This document shows, in pieces, positions 18,019 to 28,499 of a DNA stretch of 64,000 nucleotides; within the stretch, counting starts at the first letter, position 1, and the number at the start of each line of letters is the position of its first letter. Source of the stretch: Trichomonas tenax (lineage: Eukaryota > Parabasalia > Trichomonadida > Trichomonadidae); the NCBI GenBank assembly GCA_023091735.1, contig JALKBU010000148.1, positions 1 through 64,000 on the forward strand. The letters are read 5' to 3'. Made by a program: the position numbers and the translations under genes. The notes under the pieces are model-generated. The model made no database searches. It had not been told where the DNA came from and worked only from the letters and a program-made list of their open reading frames with translations.

Positions 18019-19182
18019 AACATACTTAATTTTGAAAAATAATGTCTAACAGTATACATCAAAATCTAAAAAACTATGATAATCATAGGCATAGCTTCCA
18101 ATTAGTAGCTTTCTTATTTTATGATGAAATTTTATGAATTTGTCAAAAAAATTGATTTTGGATAACAAAAAGGAATGAATAGGATACGGTGTGTGCACGC
18201 ATCATCTAGCTGGTTTTCGATGGTAAAATGAAAAATCGGCAAATAATTTCAAAAAAAAATGAAGCAGGTTGAACACGCTCTGTACATAGCTTAAAAATCT
18301 TATATTTCATTAGGGATGTTCGAAAATATACGTTATTGATGTAAACTTTTCAGGGAGGACGAAAAACTCTTTAAGGTTCGGTAACAAAAAGTGACGAGTC
18401 TATTTGGATCCATTGTATTATGATTTAAATTCGTTCTGCATAAGGTCTGCAAAGTGAATGGAACTGAAGAGAAGGGAAGTGCATTGGAATTTTCTCGAAA
18501 AATTATTTCATGAAAATGAAACAATGTGTGCACAGTCTATTTGGCTTATATTTCATTCCAAATTGAATTACTGAAAGTTTTGCAAAAATATTTCTACAAC
18601 ATGGAATTTTGCCAGCACATCCGGAATCTCGAAGTTTTACTGTCTGTGAACTGTTGCATCTATGTGTTCAATCTTGCAATTTTTTGAAATTGTTCAAAAA
18701 AAAACAATGATTTTCAATGATCCTATGTTATCAAATTATCCCAAAACTCGAAAAACTTCACGGTGTTATTTGATAATCAGCAAAAGCCCAAAAATGATCA
18801 AAACAAATTTTGGAATTTTCTTCTTTTTCAAAAACGACTTTAAATTTGAATACAAAATCATATTTTCTATCTAAAAATAACAAAATTACCCAAAAATTTT
18901 AATTTGTTTCCTGGTTTAGAAGTTATTTTTTCGAATTAATCGGAGATTTGGTATCTAAATATATATGAGAGTCCAAAAATACCAAAATTTCACTATTTGG
19001 CCGGATCTCTAAAAACGGTTTTCTATTCAAATAAAATTTTTTAGTCTGTAACAAATTGATTGAAAATTTAGCAATTTTGTATATCAATAAATCCGATTTC
19101 AATCACAAATCATCAAAATATTTTTAAACAAGAAATATAGCATCTTTGCATAATCTATATCATATTCTGTTTTTCATTACAA
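18019..19182. other. AT-rich spacer without a supported gene
   Basis: Only short frames without resemblance to known families. Confidence 0.45.
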
Positions 19183-19339
19183 AAAAGGTTAAAAATAATT
19201 TACCATAAAGGGTAAAAATACCCTAAAAGGGCAAAATCAAATATTTTTCAAAGGGTAAAAAATATTTTAAAGGGTAATTTTAGTTTACAAAATGGGAAAA
19301 TTTTTAGAAAAGGGTAAATTTTTTGAGTCTGTTGGCGGG
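19183..19339 (+). promoter_or_regulatory. AAAGGGTAA motif cluster upstream of the E2 gene
   Basis: AAAGGGTAA-type words occur at about 19207, 19226 (AAAAGGGC), 19250, 19270 and 19309, with a complementary TACCCT at 19218, all in the 150 bases before the E2 ATG at 19360. TTGGCGGGAAA at 19331 resembles an E2F site. The AAAGG core is the complement of the CCTTT of the trichomonad M5 core-promoter motif; that link is tentative. Confidence 0.45.
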
Positions 19340-19359
19340 AAAAAAAAGAAAAAAAATAA

Positions 19360-19860
19360 ATGACTGATAGAGCACCGGCCAAAGTTATGTTAACAAAACA
19401 ATACAAAGAAATCATCCACAACCCGAACAATATGTTCTCAGCCGGCCTTATCGATGACGACGTCTTCAAGTGGCGCGTTACGATTTTTGGTCCTGCTGGA
19501 ACACCATACGAAGGCGGCTATTATCCGGCAAACTTAGAGTTCCCGGATGATTATCCGAATCACCCACCAACAATGAAATTTGTTTGCCCAATGTTTCATC
19601 CAAATATCAAAAATACAGGAGAAGTCTGCATCTCCATCCTCCACCAACCGGGCAAGGATGAGTACGAGTACGAGGACACAAAGGAGAGATGGCTTCCAAT
19701 TCATACTGTCGAAACAATTGTTATCTCAGTTTTATCAATGTTATCAGATCCAAACTTAGAATCACCAATGAATGTAGAGGCCGCTAGAATTTACAAAAAC
19801 GACCAAGCTGAGTATAAGAAACGCGTCAGAAAGACCGCTGAAGACTCTTTGCTATATTGA
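19360..19860 (+). CDS. Ubiquitin-conjugating enzyme E2, UBE2G1/Ubc7 type
   Basis: A 166-residue E2 that passes ubiquitin from E1 to substrates with an E3. The full UBC fold is present: FSAGLIDDD near residue 26, PYEGGYY at 49, FPDDYPNHPP at 61, the HPN motif at 80-82, catalytic Cys90 in GEVCISIL, and WLPIHTVETI at 111. The acidic loop HQPGKDEYEYEDTKER at 95-110, inserted after the active site, marks the Cdc34/Ubc7/UBE2G class, which favours Lys48 chains. The length matches the family (about 165-170). The ATG at 19360 is the only sensible start. It is preceded by the AAAGGGT cluster. Confidence 0.95.
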   Translation: MTDRAPAKVMLTKQYKEIIHNPNNMFSAGLIDDDVFKWRVTIFGPAGTPYEGGYYPANLEFPDDYPNHPPTMKFVCPMFHPNIKNTGEVCISILHQPGKDEYEYEDTKERWLPIHTVETIVISVLSMLSDPNLESPMNVEAARIYKNDQAEYKKRVRKTAEDSLLY

Positions 19861-20425
19861 TTTTATTATTATATTATTACACATACAATAAAAATGCCAA
19901 AATTTAGATATTCGACAAAAGATTTTTGATTTTTACAAAGTATCTAAAAAAATACATTTTTCAATTCTTCACTTCTAACATTAATGTCACTGCAAAATCA
20001 TTTGATTTCAACTAAACTTGATATTGTGTCATTTTCAATATGTTATAAAAAGAAAATTAATATATCTCATAGAAATATCATTATATTTCATCATTTATTT
20101 AATGTCATAAAATTCATTGCTCTAATCGATAATTATATGAAATTTAGCAAGTTCAGTAATGATTTTTAAAAGGTTTATCAAATATAATATATTGCATTCA
20201 TTAGATTTCATTATTTGTATATTAATATTAAACTCATTGTTTAAGCTTATACTTGTGCAAGATTTAACAAGTTCAAATATAATTTTTTAAAGAATTGTCA
20301 AATAATTTATATTACATTCATTATATTTCATTAAGAACACAATAACATAGAATAATTGTTCTATTCTATAACTATATATGATAGAGAAAGTTCAATAATG
20401 TTTTTAAAAAAAAAAATATAAACAT
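19861..20425. other. Convergent spacer
   Basis: It lies between the 3' ends of two convergent genes. Partly duplicated: about 20095-20175 and 20195-20290 share ATTTA...GTTCA..TTTTAAA-type text. No gene. Confidence 0.4.
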
Positions 20426-23400
20426 TTATTCAAACAAATTCGCAATTTTGCTGTAAGATATTAAAGTGCCGCGAAGATCATCAGCAGGAATGATGAATGA
20501 TCGATCGGCCGTTGTGAAAGCACCTCTGTGAATCGATTTATTTGATGTCGAAACGTAATTGTCATCTCTTAATTCATGATCGGGTCCAATTGGAATTGCA
20601 ACTTCATTCTTTGATGTAACAACAAAACCATTTGTGTCTGGGATTGATTCTTTAGTGAATTTCTTGGATAACAACTTTGCAAGTTCTTCTTCTCCGTCAA
20701 GAACTAAACATTCAAGAAAATCAAATGAAAGGAAACCAGAGGCCAAAAATGCTGAAGAAATTCTTGCTATTTCAGTCATTGCCGTGCAAGCTAATGATTC
20801 AATGCATAAATTAGTGCGTTCCTTGAGTTGTGCTTTATCGAAAACTGATCCCAAAGATGTAGCGCCCGATGCATCAAGTAAATTCGGTAAGTTTGGAGAG
20901 TTTAGTCTCGAATATGGATCTTCAATCATCAACGAAGGTTTTGTATGAATTGTTGCTGTGAAAGGAACAGTGCATTCAGGCATTATCAAGCAGAAAGCAT
21001 AATATTCGATGCACGGGAACATTGGGAAAACAGTTTTAGATTCACAATCAATGGTGAATTCTGAATCTGCTGGATTAAATTCGATAATGAGTTTTCTTGG
21101 ATTTGACAAATATTCGGAATATTCTTTGATTTCTTCAATCGATTGATGGCTTGAAGCTTCTGTCGAAGAAAACTCTGAATCATTGTGACTTTGTGTTTCA
21201 ACTTTTGGTTGTTCTGTTGATTGATATTCGATGTGTTGATAAATTAATGATGCAGAGTAATTTCTAAGTTTTCCTTGGACTGATATTTGAGTCTGTTTGT
21301 TTCTAATATCGATTTCTATTCTTGCATAACATTTTGATAAGATTGGAGACGATATCATAAATTCACCAACGGAAACTATTTCACCAGTTATATCAAAAAC
21401 TCCATCATTCTCCGATATATTTCTGCAGATTGATGATGAATGTGCTGAACTAATTTGGAAAGGAGGAATTCGAGGATTTGGATGTCTAAATGATGAATTA
21501 GCGAAATGCCACATTCTTTGTTCCAAAACTGAAACAGGAGCGATTCTCTTGAAGTTTCCAAAGAATTGTTGAAGGTTTGGGTCTTCACTGCATTCTTTGA
21601 TCTTTGAGAATTCGATTAAAGATGACATTTTGAGGATATTTTCTAATTCATTTTCAGGTTTGAACTTCAAAACATCGTTAACTAATTTCTTGACATCGGT
21701 GTTATTTAAAACTCTTGATTTGAACCTTTCTCCCATTGTTTTAACTGATTTGCAAAGTCTCGTTTCGATAACACGACCTTGATCAATGAATAATCTTGTT
21801 GAATCAACAGAAACGGTGACATTTCTTGCATTAATGACTTGGCAGCTTTGTAATACCAATTTTGCACGCTTTGAGTTTCTCGTTAAGCATAATTCGTTTT
21901 GGCAAATTGCTAAGAAAGCAACTTGTTGTCCGTGATTGAGATTTTCGAAGTCTGACATAAAACTCAAAAATTGATTTGAGTTCTTCATCAAATATCTTGT
22001 TGCATCGATAGCGAGGAAAACGCATTTGAAGTATCCTGTGTCTTTGACTCTTGGAAGAACATTTCTATCTTTCGCAATTCCTTTACTGATTATTTCAATC
22101 AACAATAAAATGAAATCTTGATAAACTTCAGGAAATTGTTGCATAATTATTAATTTGACGACATCTAAAAATACACTGAAAGTTTTCTCTGTTACATTCT
22201 GTAGAATTCTCTGCATGATAACTAAAAATCTACTGTCGATGTTTGCTGCTTTTGTTGATAAAGCAATATAAGCTGAAGAAAGAGATCTGTTTAAAACAGA
22301 TTCAGAAATAGAAACTAAATGTTGCGTTGATATCAATGGTTGAATCAGAGGTAAGAATTGTAGATCTTCTGATATTGTTCTGATTTTTTGTTTGTTTTTA
22401 CTGAGATCATCAACTTTAAGAGCCAAAATTTCATTTTCAGTCATCTTGAATTCTGCAACAACGAGAATTTCCGGTGAAAGATTTAATGGAGATGGAAGTA
22501 TTCTTACGAATTTCATTGCATCGACTTGTGATAAGCAAAGGATATCATCTCTCAATGCATCGAAATAAAACAGAAGAGTGTCAACAATAGAGTTGTAATC
22601 AACGATTTCTTGTTCATCATAATATTTCACGTATTTAATGAATTCTTGAATTATTTCATCGCCATTAACTTTAAATAGCTCTGAAGTAGAACCAAGATAA
22701 TGCATAATCTTTCTTAAAGGCTGCGGTTGAACTTTTTCAAGATTTTTAACTTTGATTTTCAGATTCTCGATTGTAATTCTTCCTTTTTCGACACTTTGAG
22801 TGAGATAATTGAAGAAATTATCAATTTCATGATGATCCGCAATACCAATAGAATCTCTCAGACAATTTTCAACAATATTTGTTACTTCATTTTTGTTTTT
22901 GATCACAAACTGTGGATGGAAAATGTGTTTTGGAACTGATTTGTATTTAATGAAACTTGTGTCATTATATATTTTATCCAGAAGCTGAAGATACGTTAAG
23001 AAGATTGATTTCGTTAAAATATTAGTGAATCTGCGATCAATGACTGGTGCTGCAGGACATATTGATAAAACAGTTAAACCAATGATATTTTTCGAGACAA
23101 TATTTGATGAAATTTTGTTTGTATCCAAATAAGTGTCCATTAATCTGTAGACGATAACTGCTGCAGGATTGAATGAGAACTGCAAATCAGACATTGCTGC
23201 TCCATTTGTAGACATGTATAAACTATTCAAAGCCGAGAACAAATTGATAACGAAAACATTGATTTTTTCTGCAGATGTTGGATTTTCGCTATCTTCGATT
23301 AACATGCAAATGAGGTCCCAAAGGAAAGCAATAACTCTGTCTGCATAACACTTTCTCATATTTAGCAAATTAGCTGTAATGTTTTGAACGAATTCTTTCG

Positions 23401-25057
23401 AAATTAATGAAATTCCAACAGCTTTAACATCGAACATCATAATCATCATCTCACAACACGATATATCACGAGATATATGATCAAGAATTATTGATAGTTT
23501 GTGATTTGCAGGAAGCAAGTGATACAAACTCAAGAAAACGAATGTGATGTGTTTTCGAAGAGATTTTAAGTGTTTGTGTTGATCATCGAAAGATTGGATG
23601 ACGATGTTATATAAAGATGCTTCTGTCGTATTTAACTGCTTGCATTTAGATAACAATATGATTAAGATTCCGTGTATTGGGTTAGGATCACCATCGGATG
23701 TATTGATGAAATTTTCAATAAAACTCAGCATCGAAACAATAACTGTTGGATCAGCATTAGACATAGGAAACAAACCACTTCCAATATTATATATCGAAGC
23801 AAGTAATAATTGGTTCATGAACGCATGAACCATTGCTATTTCAGAGTTTAATTGGACCTTTGACATATCAGGAATTTGTATTCCAAACATCCAAGGAGGC
23901 AATGAAGAGGGTCCGTGCATGAATAATAATCCATCGGTTGTTAAGCAGAGATGTCCAAAATTATATGGATCAAATATCCAGCCGAGGAAAACTGGTGTTC
24001 CTATTTGTTTTTCGATCTCTTTTGTCTCAATAAGTCTTCCATCAATCACTGAATATGAATTTACAACTTTATTCGAATGATTTGATGAAAGGACTGAAAT
24101 TAATGACCCATTCGTTGCAACAATGGAATCACCCAATGTCTTGGATCCTTCTAATGTAATTGTTCTTACTAAAACAAGTTCTTGACCGACAATTTCATAT
24201 TCTCTGATTTTCGGATGACTTTCTGAAAAGTTATATATGTAATGGCCATCACTGATACATGGATATTGTAAATATGTTAGTTTTTGTATCTGAATCTGTT
24301 CAAAATTTTTTGTATTTAATGCAAACGGAGAAATTTCATTCGATATAACGATTAAAATATCATTCACATATACTAAAGAGAACTTTCCTAGTGATTTTTT
24401 GGATGTGTAAACGACTTCTGATACATTATTCTCGTAATAACAATTCAAATATGTTTTCATAATTGTATTATTGGGATATCCGGTGTATACGCATCCATCT
24501 CCGAGTGTAAAAGCTGATTTCGTTGCAATATAAGGAGGAATGATTCCGAAATTAAAAATGTAATGTTTGTCGAATTGTGGATAAAAATCTGCATTTGGGC
24601 GCATTTTTGATAACATGGCTAATGCTTGTAAGCCGAATTTTTTAGTTTCTTTCGTATATTCTTTTAAATTTGCCAATAAAGATTGAATGATTAACGAAAT
24701 AGACTTCGCATAAGTAGAAAGACATAATCTAAGACCTACATTTTCGGAAGAGACCATAATTACTTGGTTTATTATATCTGAAATCAATAATTCGTGTTGG
24801 GGAACTCGAAGTTCTTGAATAAAGAATTCTCGAATGTCATTTATATTTGTAAGTGCTGACAATGGATTAGTTTTAGGCAAACTTTGCGGATCAGTGATCA
24901 ATTCCTCTCTTTTCGTGCATTTTGTATTAAAATTTGTGTTATATAAGTTAAAACCACCGTAATGCCATATTTTTCTGTCACTTGGAGAATACGCAACGGT
25001 TCTGATCCATTCAATTGCTTTTTCTCGCTGAGATCCAATGGGATCTCCGCTATTCAT
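20426..25057 (-). CDS. Large conserved-type protein of unknown function, 1543 residues
   Basis: An uninterrupted frame with ATG at 25057. The N-terminal 150 residues are helical. Residues about 165-400 have repeated short beta phrases with Ser/Gly turns (TLGDGCVYTGYPNNT, LGKFSLVYVNDILIVISN, LCLTTDGLLFMHGPSSLPPW), suggesting a beta-propeller. About 430-1130 is a long alpha-helical, armadillo/HEAT-like region. About 1200-1400 is beta-rich (ITGEIVSVGEFMISS, CYARIEIDIR, LIIEFNPADSEFTIDC) and may be a SPRY- or jelly-roll-like domain. There is no signal peptide or membrane segment. The arrangement recalls giant E3 ligases of the HERC/HECTD4 kind, but no HECT or RING domain is seen, so I assign no function. 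Confidence 0.8.
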   Translation of the reverse strand: MNSGDPIGSQREKAIEWIRTVAYSPSDRKIWHYGGFNLYNTNFNTKCTKREELITDPQSLPKTNPLSALTNINDIREFFIQELRVPQHELLISDIINQVIMVSSENVGLRLCLSTYAKSISLIIQSLLANLKEYTKETKKFGLQALAMLSKMRPNADFYPQFDKHYIFNFGIIPPYIATKSAFTLGDGCVYTGYPNNTIMKTYLNCYYENNVSEVVYTSKKSLGKFSLVYVNDILIVISNEISPFALNTKNFEQIQIQKLTYLQYPCISDGHYIYNFSESHPKIREYEIVGQELVLVRTITLEGSKTLGDSIVATNGSLISVLSSNHSNKVVNSYSVIDGRLIETKEIEKQIGTPVFLGWIFDPYNFGHLCLTTDGLLFMHGPSSLPPWMFGIQIPDMSKVQLNSEIAMVHAFMNQLLLASIYNIGSGLFPMSNADPTVIVSMLSFIENFINTSDGDPNPIHGILIILLSKCKQLNTTEASLYNIVIQSFDDQHKHLKSLRKHITFVFLSLYHLLPANHKLSIILDHISRDISCCEMMIMMFDVKAVGISLISKEFVQNITANLLNMRKCYADRVIAFLWDLICMLIEDSENPTSAEKINVFVINLFSALNSLYMSTNGAAMSDLQFSFNPAAVIVYRLMDTYLDTNKISSNIVSKNIIGLTVLSICPAAPVIDRRFTNILTKSIFLTYLQLLDKIYNDTSFIKYKSVPKHIFHPQFVIKNKNEVTNIVENCLRDSIGIADHHEIDNFFNYLTQSVEKGRITIENLKIKVKNLEKVQPQPLRKIMHYLGSTSELFKVNGDEIIQEFIKYVKYYDEQEIVDYNSIVDTLLFYFDALRDDILCLSQVDAMKFVRILPSPLNLSPEILVVAEFKMTENEILALKVDDLSKNKQKIRTISEDLQFLPLIQPLISTQHLVSISESVLNRSLSSAYIALSTKAANIDSRFLVIMQRILQNVTEKTFSVFLDVVKLIIMQQFPEVYQDFILLLIEIISKGIAKDRNVLPRVKDTGYFKCVFLAIDATRYLMKNSNQFLSFMSDFENLNHGQQVAFLAICQNELCLTRNSKRAKLVLQSCQVINARNVTVSVDSTRLFIDQGRVIETRLCKSVKTMGERFKSRVLNNTDVKKLVNDVLKFKPENELENILKMSSLIEFSKIKECSEDPNLQQFFGNFKRIAPVSVLEQRMWHFANSSFRHPNPRIPPFQISSAHSSSICRNISENDGVFDITGEIVSVGEFMISSPILSKCYARIEIDIRNKQTQISVQGKLRNYSASLIYQHIEYQSTEQPKVETQSHNDSEFSSTEASSHQSIEEIKEYSEYLSNPRKLIIEFNPADSEFTIDCESKTVFPMFPCIEYYAFCLIMPECTVPFTATIHTKPSLMIEDPYSRLNSPNLPNLLDASGATSLGSVFDKAQLKERTNLCIESLACTAMTEIARISSAFLASGFLSFDFLECLVLDGEEELAKLLSKKFTKESIPDTNGFVVTSKNEVAIPIGPDHELRDDNYVSTSNKSIHRGAFTTADRSFIIPADDLRGTLISYSKIANLFE

Positions 25058-25061
25058 TTTT

Positions 25062-25165
25062 TGGGCCCTCTTTTACTTATTTAGACCCTTTATTCATAAT
25101 ATAGTCCCTTTAATAATTTTTAAGACCCTATATTCATTTCGATTTAATTTCAAACCCTTGGTTCT
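25062..25165 (-). promoter_or_regulatory. AAAGGGTC motif cluster upstream of the 1543-residue gene
   Basis: On the coding strand, within 110 bases of the ATG, the words AAGGGTTTG, TAGGGTCTT, AAAGGGACT and AAAGGGTCT appear at about 24-base spacing, ending in GAGGGCCC just before the start. Same core as the cluster before the E2 gene. Confidence 0.45.
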
Positions 25166-25199
25166 ATCATTTATAATTACAATCATAGCTTTAGCTCAG

Positions 25200-25770
25200 T
25201 GTATGCATATTAACTACATAAAAGAAAATTAATAATTTTTGTTTTCGAAATTTTCTATCTTCGATGATTTTAAACTTATATTTCAAGCTTACATATACAA
25301 TACAAACATTAGATAATTTAATACTATAATATATAATAACAATTGATATCATATATAAAATATGAAAGAAATTGTAACATTCTAATTATATGAAACATTG
25401 ATCTCTTTTCCAAAGTCTTTGAATGAGATCGAACTCAATATGAAAAACAAAGGGAAGATCATTTGTGGTATCTCAATAATTGAATAATGATGTAGATAAG
25501 ATTATTAACATTAATAATGCTGAAATAATGATTTTTGAAGACTTTATTAAACGAATTGTTTACGTTGTCTATTTCGAAGCTATTCTTCATGATGCAGCAT
25601 TCGATATATGTTTAGTAGCACAATGGGAAAAGGCTTAAGCTTCAATTAGAAATTGCTCATTCAAATTAATGCGAAAAATTTCGAATGAAATTTCAAAAAT
25701 AACTTGATTTGCTTTATCCGTAATGATATAAGCATCTGAAATCACAAAAATATCAATAACTGTTGCTAGA
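25200..25770. other. AT-rich spacer without a supported gene
   Basis: Divergent intergenic region; no supported frame or RNA. Confidence 0.4.
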
Positions 25771-26008
25771 AAAGGGGTCAAAAATTAAAAATAGGGGGCT
25801 TTCAAATATATTGTCATTTTAATCATCAATATGAAGTGAATAGTTTTTGAATAAAAATTTTATTTTGATTTTTAAGAGGGTCAGACAATTTTAAATAGGG
25901 GGTTGAAACCGAAATTATCTCATCAATGTTTATCTGTAGTCAAAGTGGAGTTTTCTGATAAATTTATCATAATTATAAAGGGTTTCTCAAAATAATAAAG
26001 GGATATTA
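25771..26008 (+). promoter_or_regulatory. AGGG motif cluster upstream of the Rab gene
   Basis: AAAGGGGTC (25771), ATAGGGGGCT (25790), AGAGGGTC (25876), ATAGGGGGTT (25898), AAAGGGTTT (25976) and AAAGGGATA (26000) lie 190-430 bases before the Rab ATG. The words match those upstream of the two preceding genes, though here they are farther from the start. Confidence 0.35.
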
Positions 26009-26195
26009 AAGAAATTTAATCTGTGACTTGCTTATACCGAACAAAAGCGTTTTATCACAGAAAGAATCGATTTCTCTAGTTGTCAAAAATTTTGAATTTG
26101 TCACTTTTTGTAAGACCTGAAAACTGTGCAAACAGCTTTATTGTGTCGCTCCATGTCTAAAATGATAAAAACGAAAAATTTGACAATTTTTTATA

Positions 26196-26795
26196 ATGAC
26201 TCAAAATTTGCTTCTTTATACGAAACGAGATGTGAAAATGATCTTCATTGGGAACTCAATGGTAGGAAAGTCCTGTATCATCAGCAAATACATCAGTGGT
26301 AAACACAGAGAATCAATAGAATCAACTGTTGGCGCATCTTTTTTCTCTAGAGAGTTGAATGTCAAAGGGCAGCACATTGTCCTTAACATATGGGACACTG
26401 CGGGTCAGGAAGCATATCGATACTTGGTCCCTATGTATTACAGAAATGCAGATATCGCGATTATAGTCTTCGATTTAACAAAACACGACTCTTTCGAATC
26501 AATTAATTATTGGATTTGCGATGTGAGAAAGAATTGCGGAAAGGATCTTTGTATCTTCATCTGTGCAAATAAATGCGATCTTGAGAAAGACAGGAATGTT
26601 TCTCCAGAAGAAATTGCTCTCTTAGAGCAAAATCACAACACGAGCTGTATAGAAACTAGTGCATTAACCGGCCAAGGACTCGACAAACTGTTCGCATTTT
26701 CAATCGGATCGTTTCTTGAGCAAAACCCTGCCCAGTACACTATCGATGCTTCCGCTCCACCCTTCGAAACTAAGCAAGAAAAATGCTGTTTGTAG
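26196..26795 (+). CDS. Rab-family small GTPase
   Basis: A 199-residue membrane-traffic switch. All G motifs are present: GNSMVGKS (19-26), the effector-region Thr in ESTVGASFF (about 44), WDTAGQE (67-72), NKCD (125-128) and ETSA (153-156). The C-terminus is KQEKCCL. A paired cysteine near the end is the usual site of geranylgeranylation, although the -CCL ending is shorter than the common CC or CxC. The core is closest to the Rab5/Rab21/Rab22 style (YRYLVPMYYRNA). Trichomonads have hundreds of Rabs, so no ortholog is named. The ATG at 26196 begins the usual N-terminal extension before beta 1. Confidence 0.93.
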   Translation: MTQNLLLYTKRDVKMIFIGNSMVGKSCIISKYISGKHRESIESTVGASFFSRELNVKGQHIVLNIWDTAGQEAYRYLVPMYYRNADIAIIVFDLTKHDSFESINYWICDVRKNCGKDLCIFICANKCDLEKDRNVSPEEIALLEQNHNTSCIETSALTGQGLDKLFAFSIGSFLEQNPAQYTIDASAPPFETKQEKCCL

Positions 26796-28037
26796 TTCAA
26801 TTTTGCGGTAATATTTTAATATGACATCTCTCATTACAACTCATGCACGAATCTCAGTGCTAAGAAATGGGTTTTCTTGTATTTTTGTATATTTTGTTTG
26901 TTTATTTTAGTCTTTACCAAAATATTATTGTTAATTATATTTCTAAATTTTGTTACGTACAATTTGACACCGGTGAATGCATTACAATAGTCGCGGTTAT
27001 CAAGCTTATAGTGAATAACGTCGATAACACATTTTATATAATTTTGCACATAATATAGGATGAATAAATTGATTTCATAACCATAAGAGGTCCAACATAT
27101 CGATGTTCTATGAGATTTTATCGTGTTAAAAGTTAATAAGAACAATATTGAATCACAGATCAATTGTTGTTAAGTATTTGAGCCTAACATTCTAAAATTC
27201 CTGCATTTTAGACTGTATCCAAGGCTGTACTAATAATAAAAATGAAAGTGATAATTAAATATTGAAAACTGAAATGAAAAAGAGCTTATCGCTTATTGTT
27301 TCACTTGAATTCTTACTATATAGTAAAGGTTTAATGTATATCTAGTGAGGAAAAAGCGAATTAAGATCTTATTTATGAATCAATTTATTGATTACGTTTT
27401 AAAGTACAACAAGGATGAATTCGTATTGATATCAAGTTGTGGAGGTTATGTTTCCAGCAGGATTCGGATCGATGGGAAAATTTAATTTGAGGGATTAAAT
27501 TTATCCAAAGCAAATCTTCTTTCATTGTATTTACATATTTTTTGGGTCTTTTGAACACGAGAACAAGGGTGGTTTTTACTGGTTCTCAGTTTTCAAAAAA
27601 TGATAAAATCTTACAAACTTGAATTTTGAGCATTTTTACTTTGAAAATACCATCATATTGTGAGTATAATCATAAATTCGTTGTGTTTTCGAATCATCAT
27701 TAAATCCAGAAGAAAATTATCCAAATCACAGAAATTGAGAAAAATACGCATCAAAATTGTTGTGCATCAATTTGGATTTTAGAGGAGATTTTATTAAGAT
27801 TTTTGAATGAATTACGGATAGATACATTCTATATGCATTCGTATTCTAAAGTGATTTTACCATAAAATGATTTTTAATTTATTTTAGATTTAAATATTGT
27901 AATGTGACTCTAGTCTCTATAGATTTGACTAGAAATAGGTGAACGGGATGGAAATATGAAGGGTTAATTAAGGAAGCAACAAAGTAGATTAATAAAGTTT
28001 ATAATTCTAACAATAAAAACAAAATAAATGGAAAGTA
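26796..28037. other. Spacer without a supported gene
   Basis: AT-rich convergent region; short frames at 26834-27163 on both strands mirror each other and lack family resemblance. Confidence 0.45.
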
Positions 28038-28478
28038 TTACCATGCCATAGGCAGAGCAGTATCATTCGGACGATCGTTCTTCTTAGGAATGATTAATTC
28101 GTGGGACTTTGTATATGATATGGGCTTTTGTAAGAGTTGAGTATACTTTTCGAGATATATTCCTAATTTAAAGTTCGACCGAGGACTATTCAATAGCCTT
28201 GTGAGGTATAATTCATCTAATCTGAGTTTTTCGAGATTAAGTTCTCTGTCTTTTATCTCCCTCTGTAATTCTAATGCCAAGATTGAGTCACCGTTATTGA
28301 TCGAATAATACTTAAATGTTAGATTTTCTACCAATTTCCTTCCATTATAGAAGAAATGATTGTTGACGCCTTCAATCTTCCAAAGGGAAGCGATGATGCT
28401 GTCAGGCTGTACATTGAACATTCTCGCACCGAACTTTCTTGAAACGAGTTTAATGACAATAAAATCTTGAAATTCCAT
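28038..28478 (-). CDS. Small protein with an N-terminal ubiquitin-like domain
   Basis: 146 residues from the ATG at 28478, which is preceded by TCATTATAAATC, an Inr-like element. Residues 1-72 have the ubiquitin-like pattern: alternating strands (FIVIKLVSRKFGARMFNV), a short helix (SIIASLWKI), then FFYNGRKLVENLTFKYYSI and NNGDSILAL, corresponding to the I-x-x-G-x-x-L and Y-x-I-x-x-x-S-x-L positions of ubiquitin. There is no C-terminal GG in the domain, so it is an integral domain rather than a modifier. A charged helix follows (REIKDRELNLEKLRLDEL), and a basic tail ends in PMAW. The partner and role are unknown. Confidence 0.6.
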   Translation of the reverse strand: MEFQDFIVIKLVSRKFGARMFNVQPDSIIASLWKIEGVNNHFFYNGRKLVENLTFKYYSINNGDSILALELQREIKDRELNLEKLRLDELYLTRLLNSPRSNFKLGIYLEKYTQLLQKPISYTKSHELIIPKKNDRPNDTALPMAW

Positions 28479-28482
28479 TGAT

Positions 28483-28491
28483 TTATAATGA
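28483..28491 (-). promoter_or_regulatory. Inr-like element of the UBL-domain gene
   Basis: On the coding strand TCATTATAA lies about ten bases before the ATG and decides the start at 28478 rather than the upstream non-ATG frame. Confidence 0.5.
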
Positions 28492-28499
28492 ATTTTACG

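Noticed and set aside
20634..20948. 104-codon + frame over the 1543-residue gene
   Set aside because: Shadow of the - strand gene.
26834..27163. 109-codon - frame next to the Rab gene
   Set aside because: Mirrored by another open frame on the + strand; no recognisable features and spacer-like composition.
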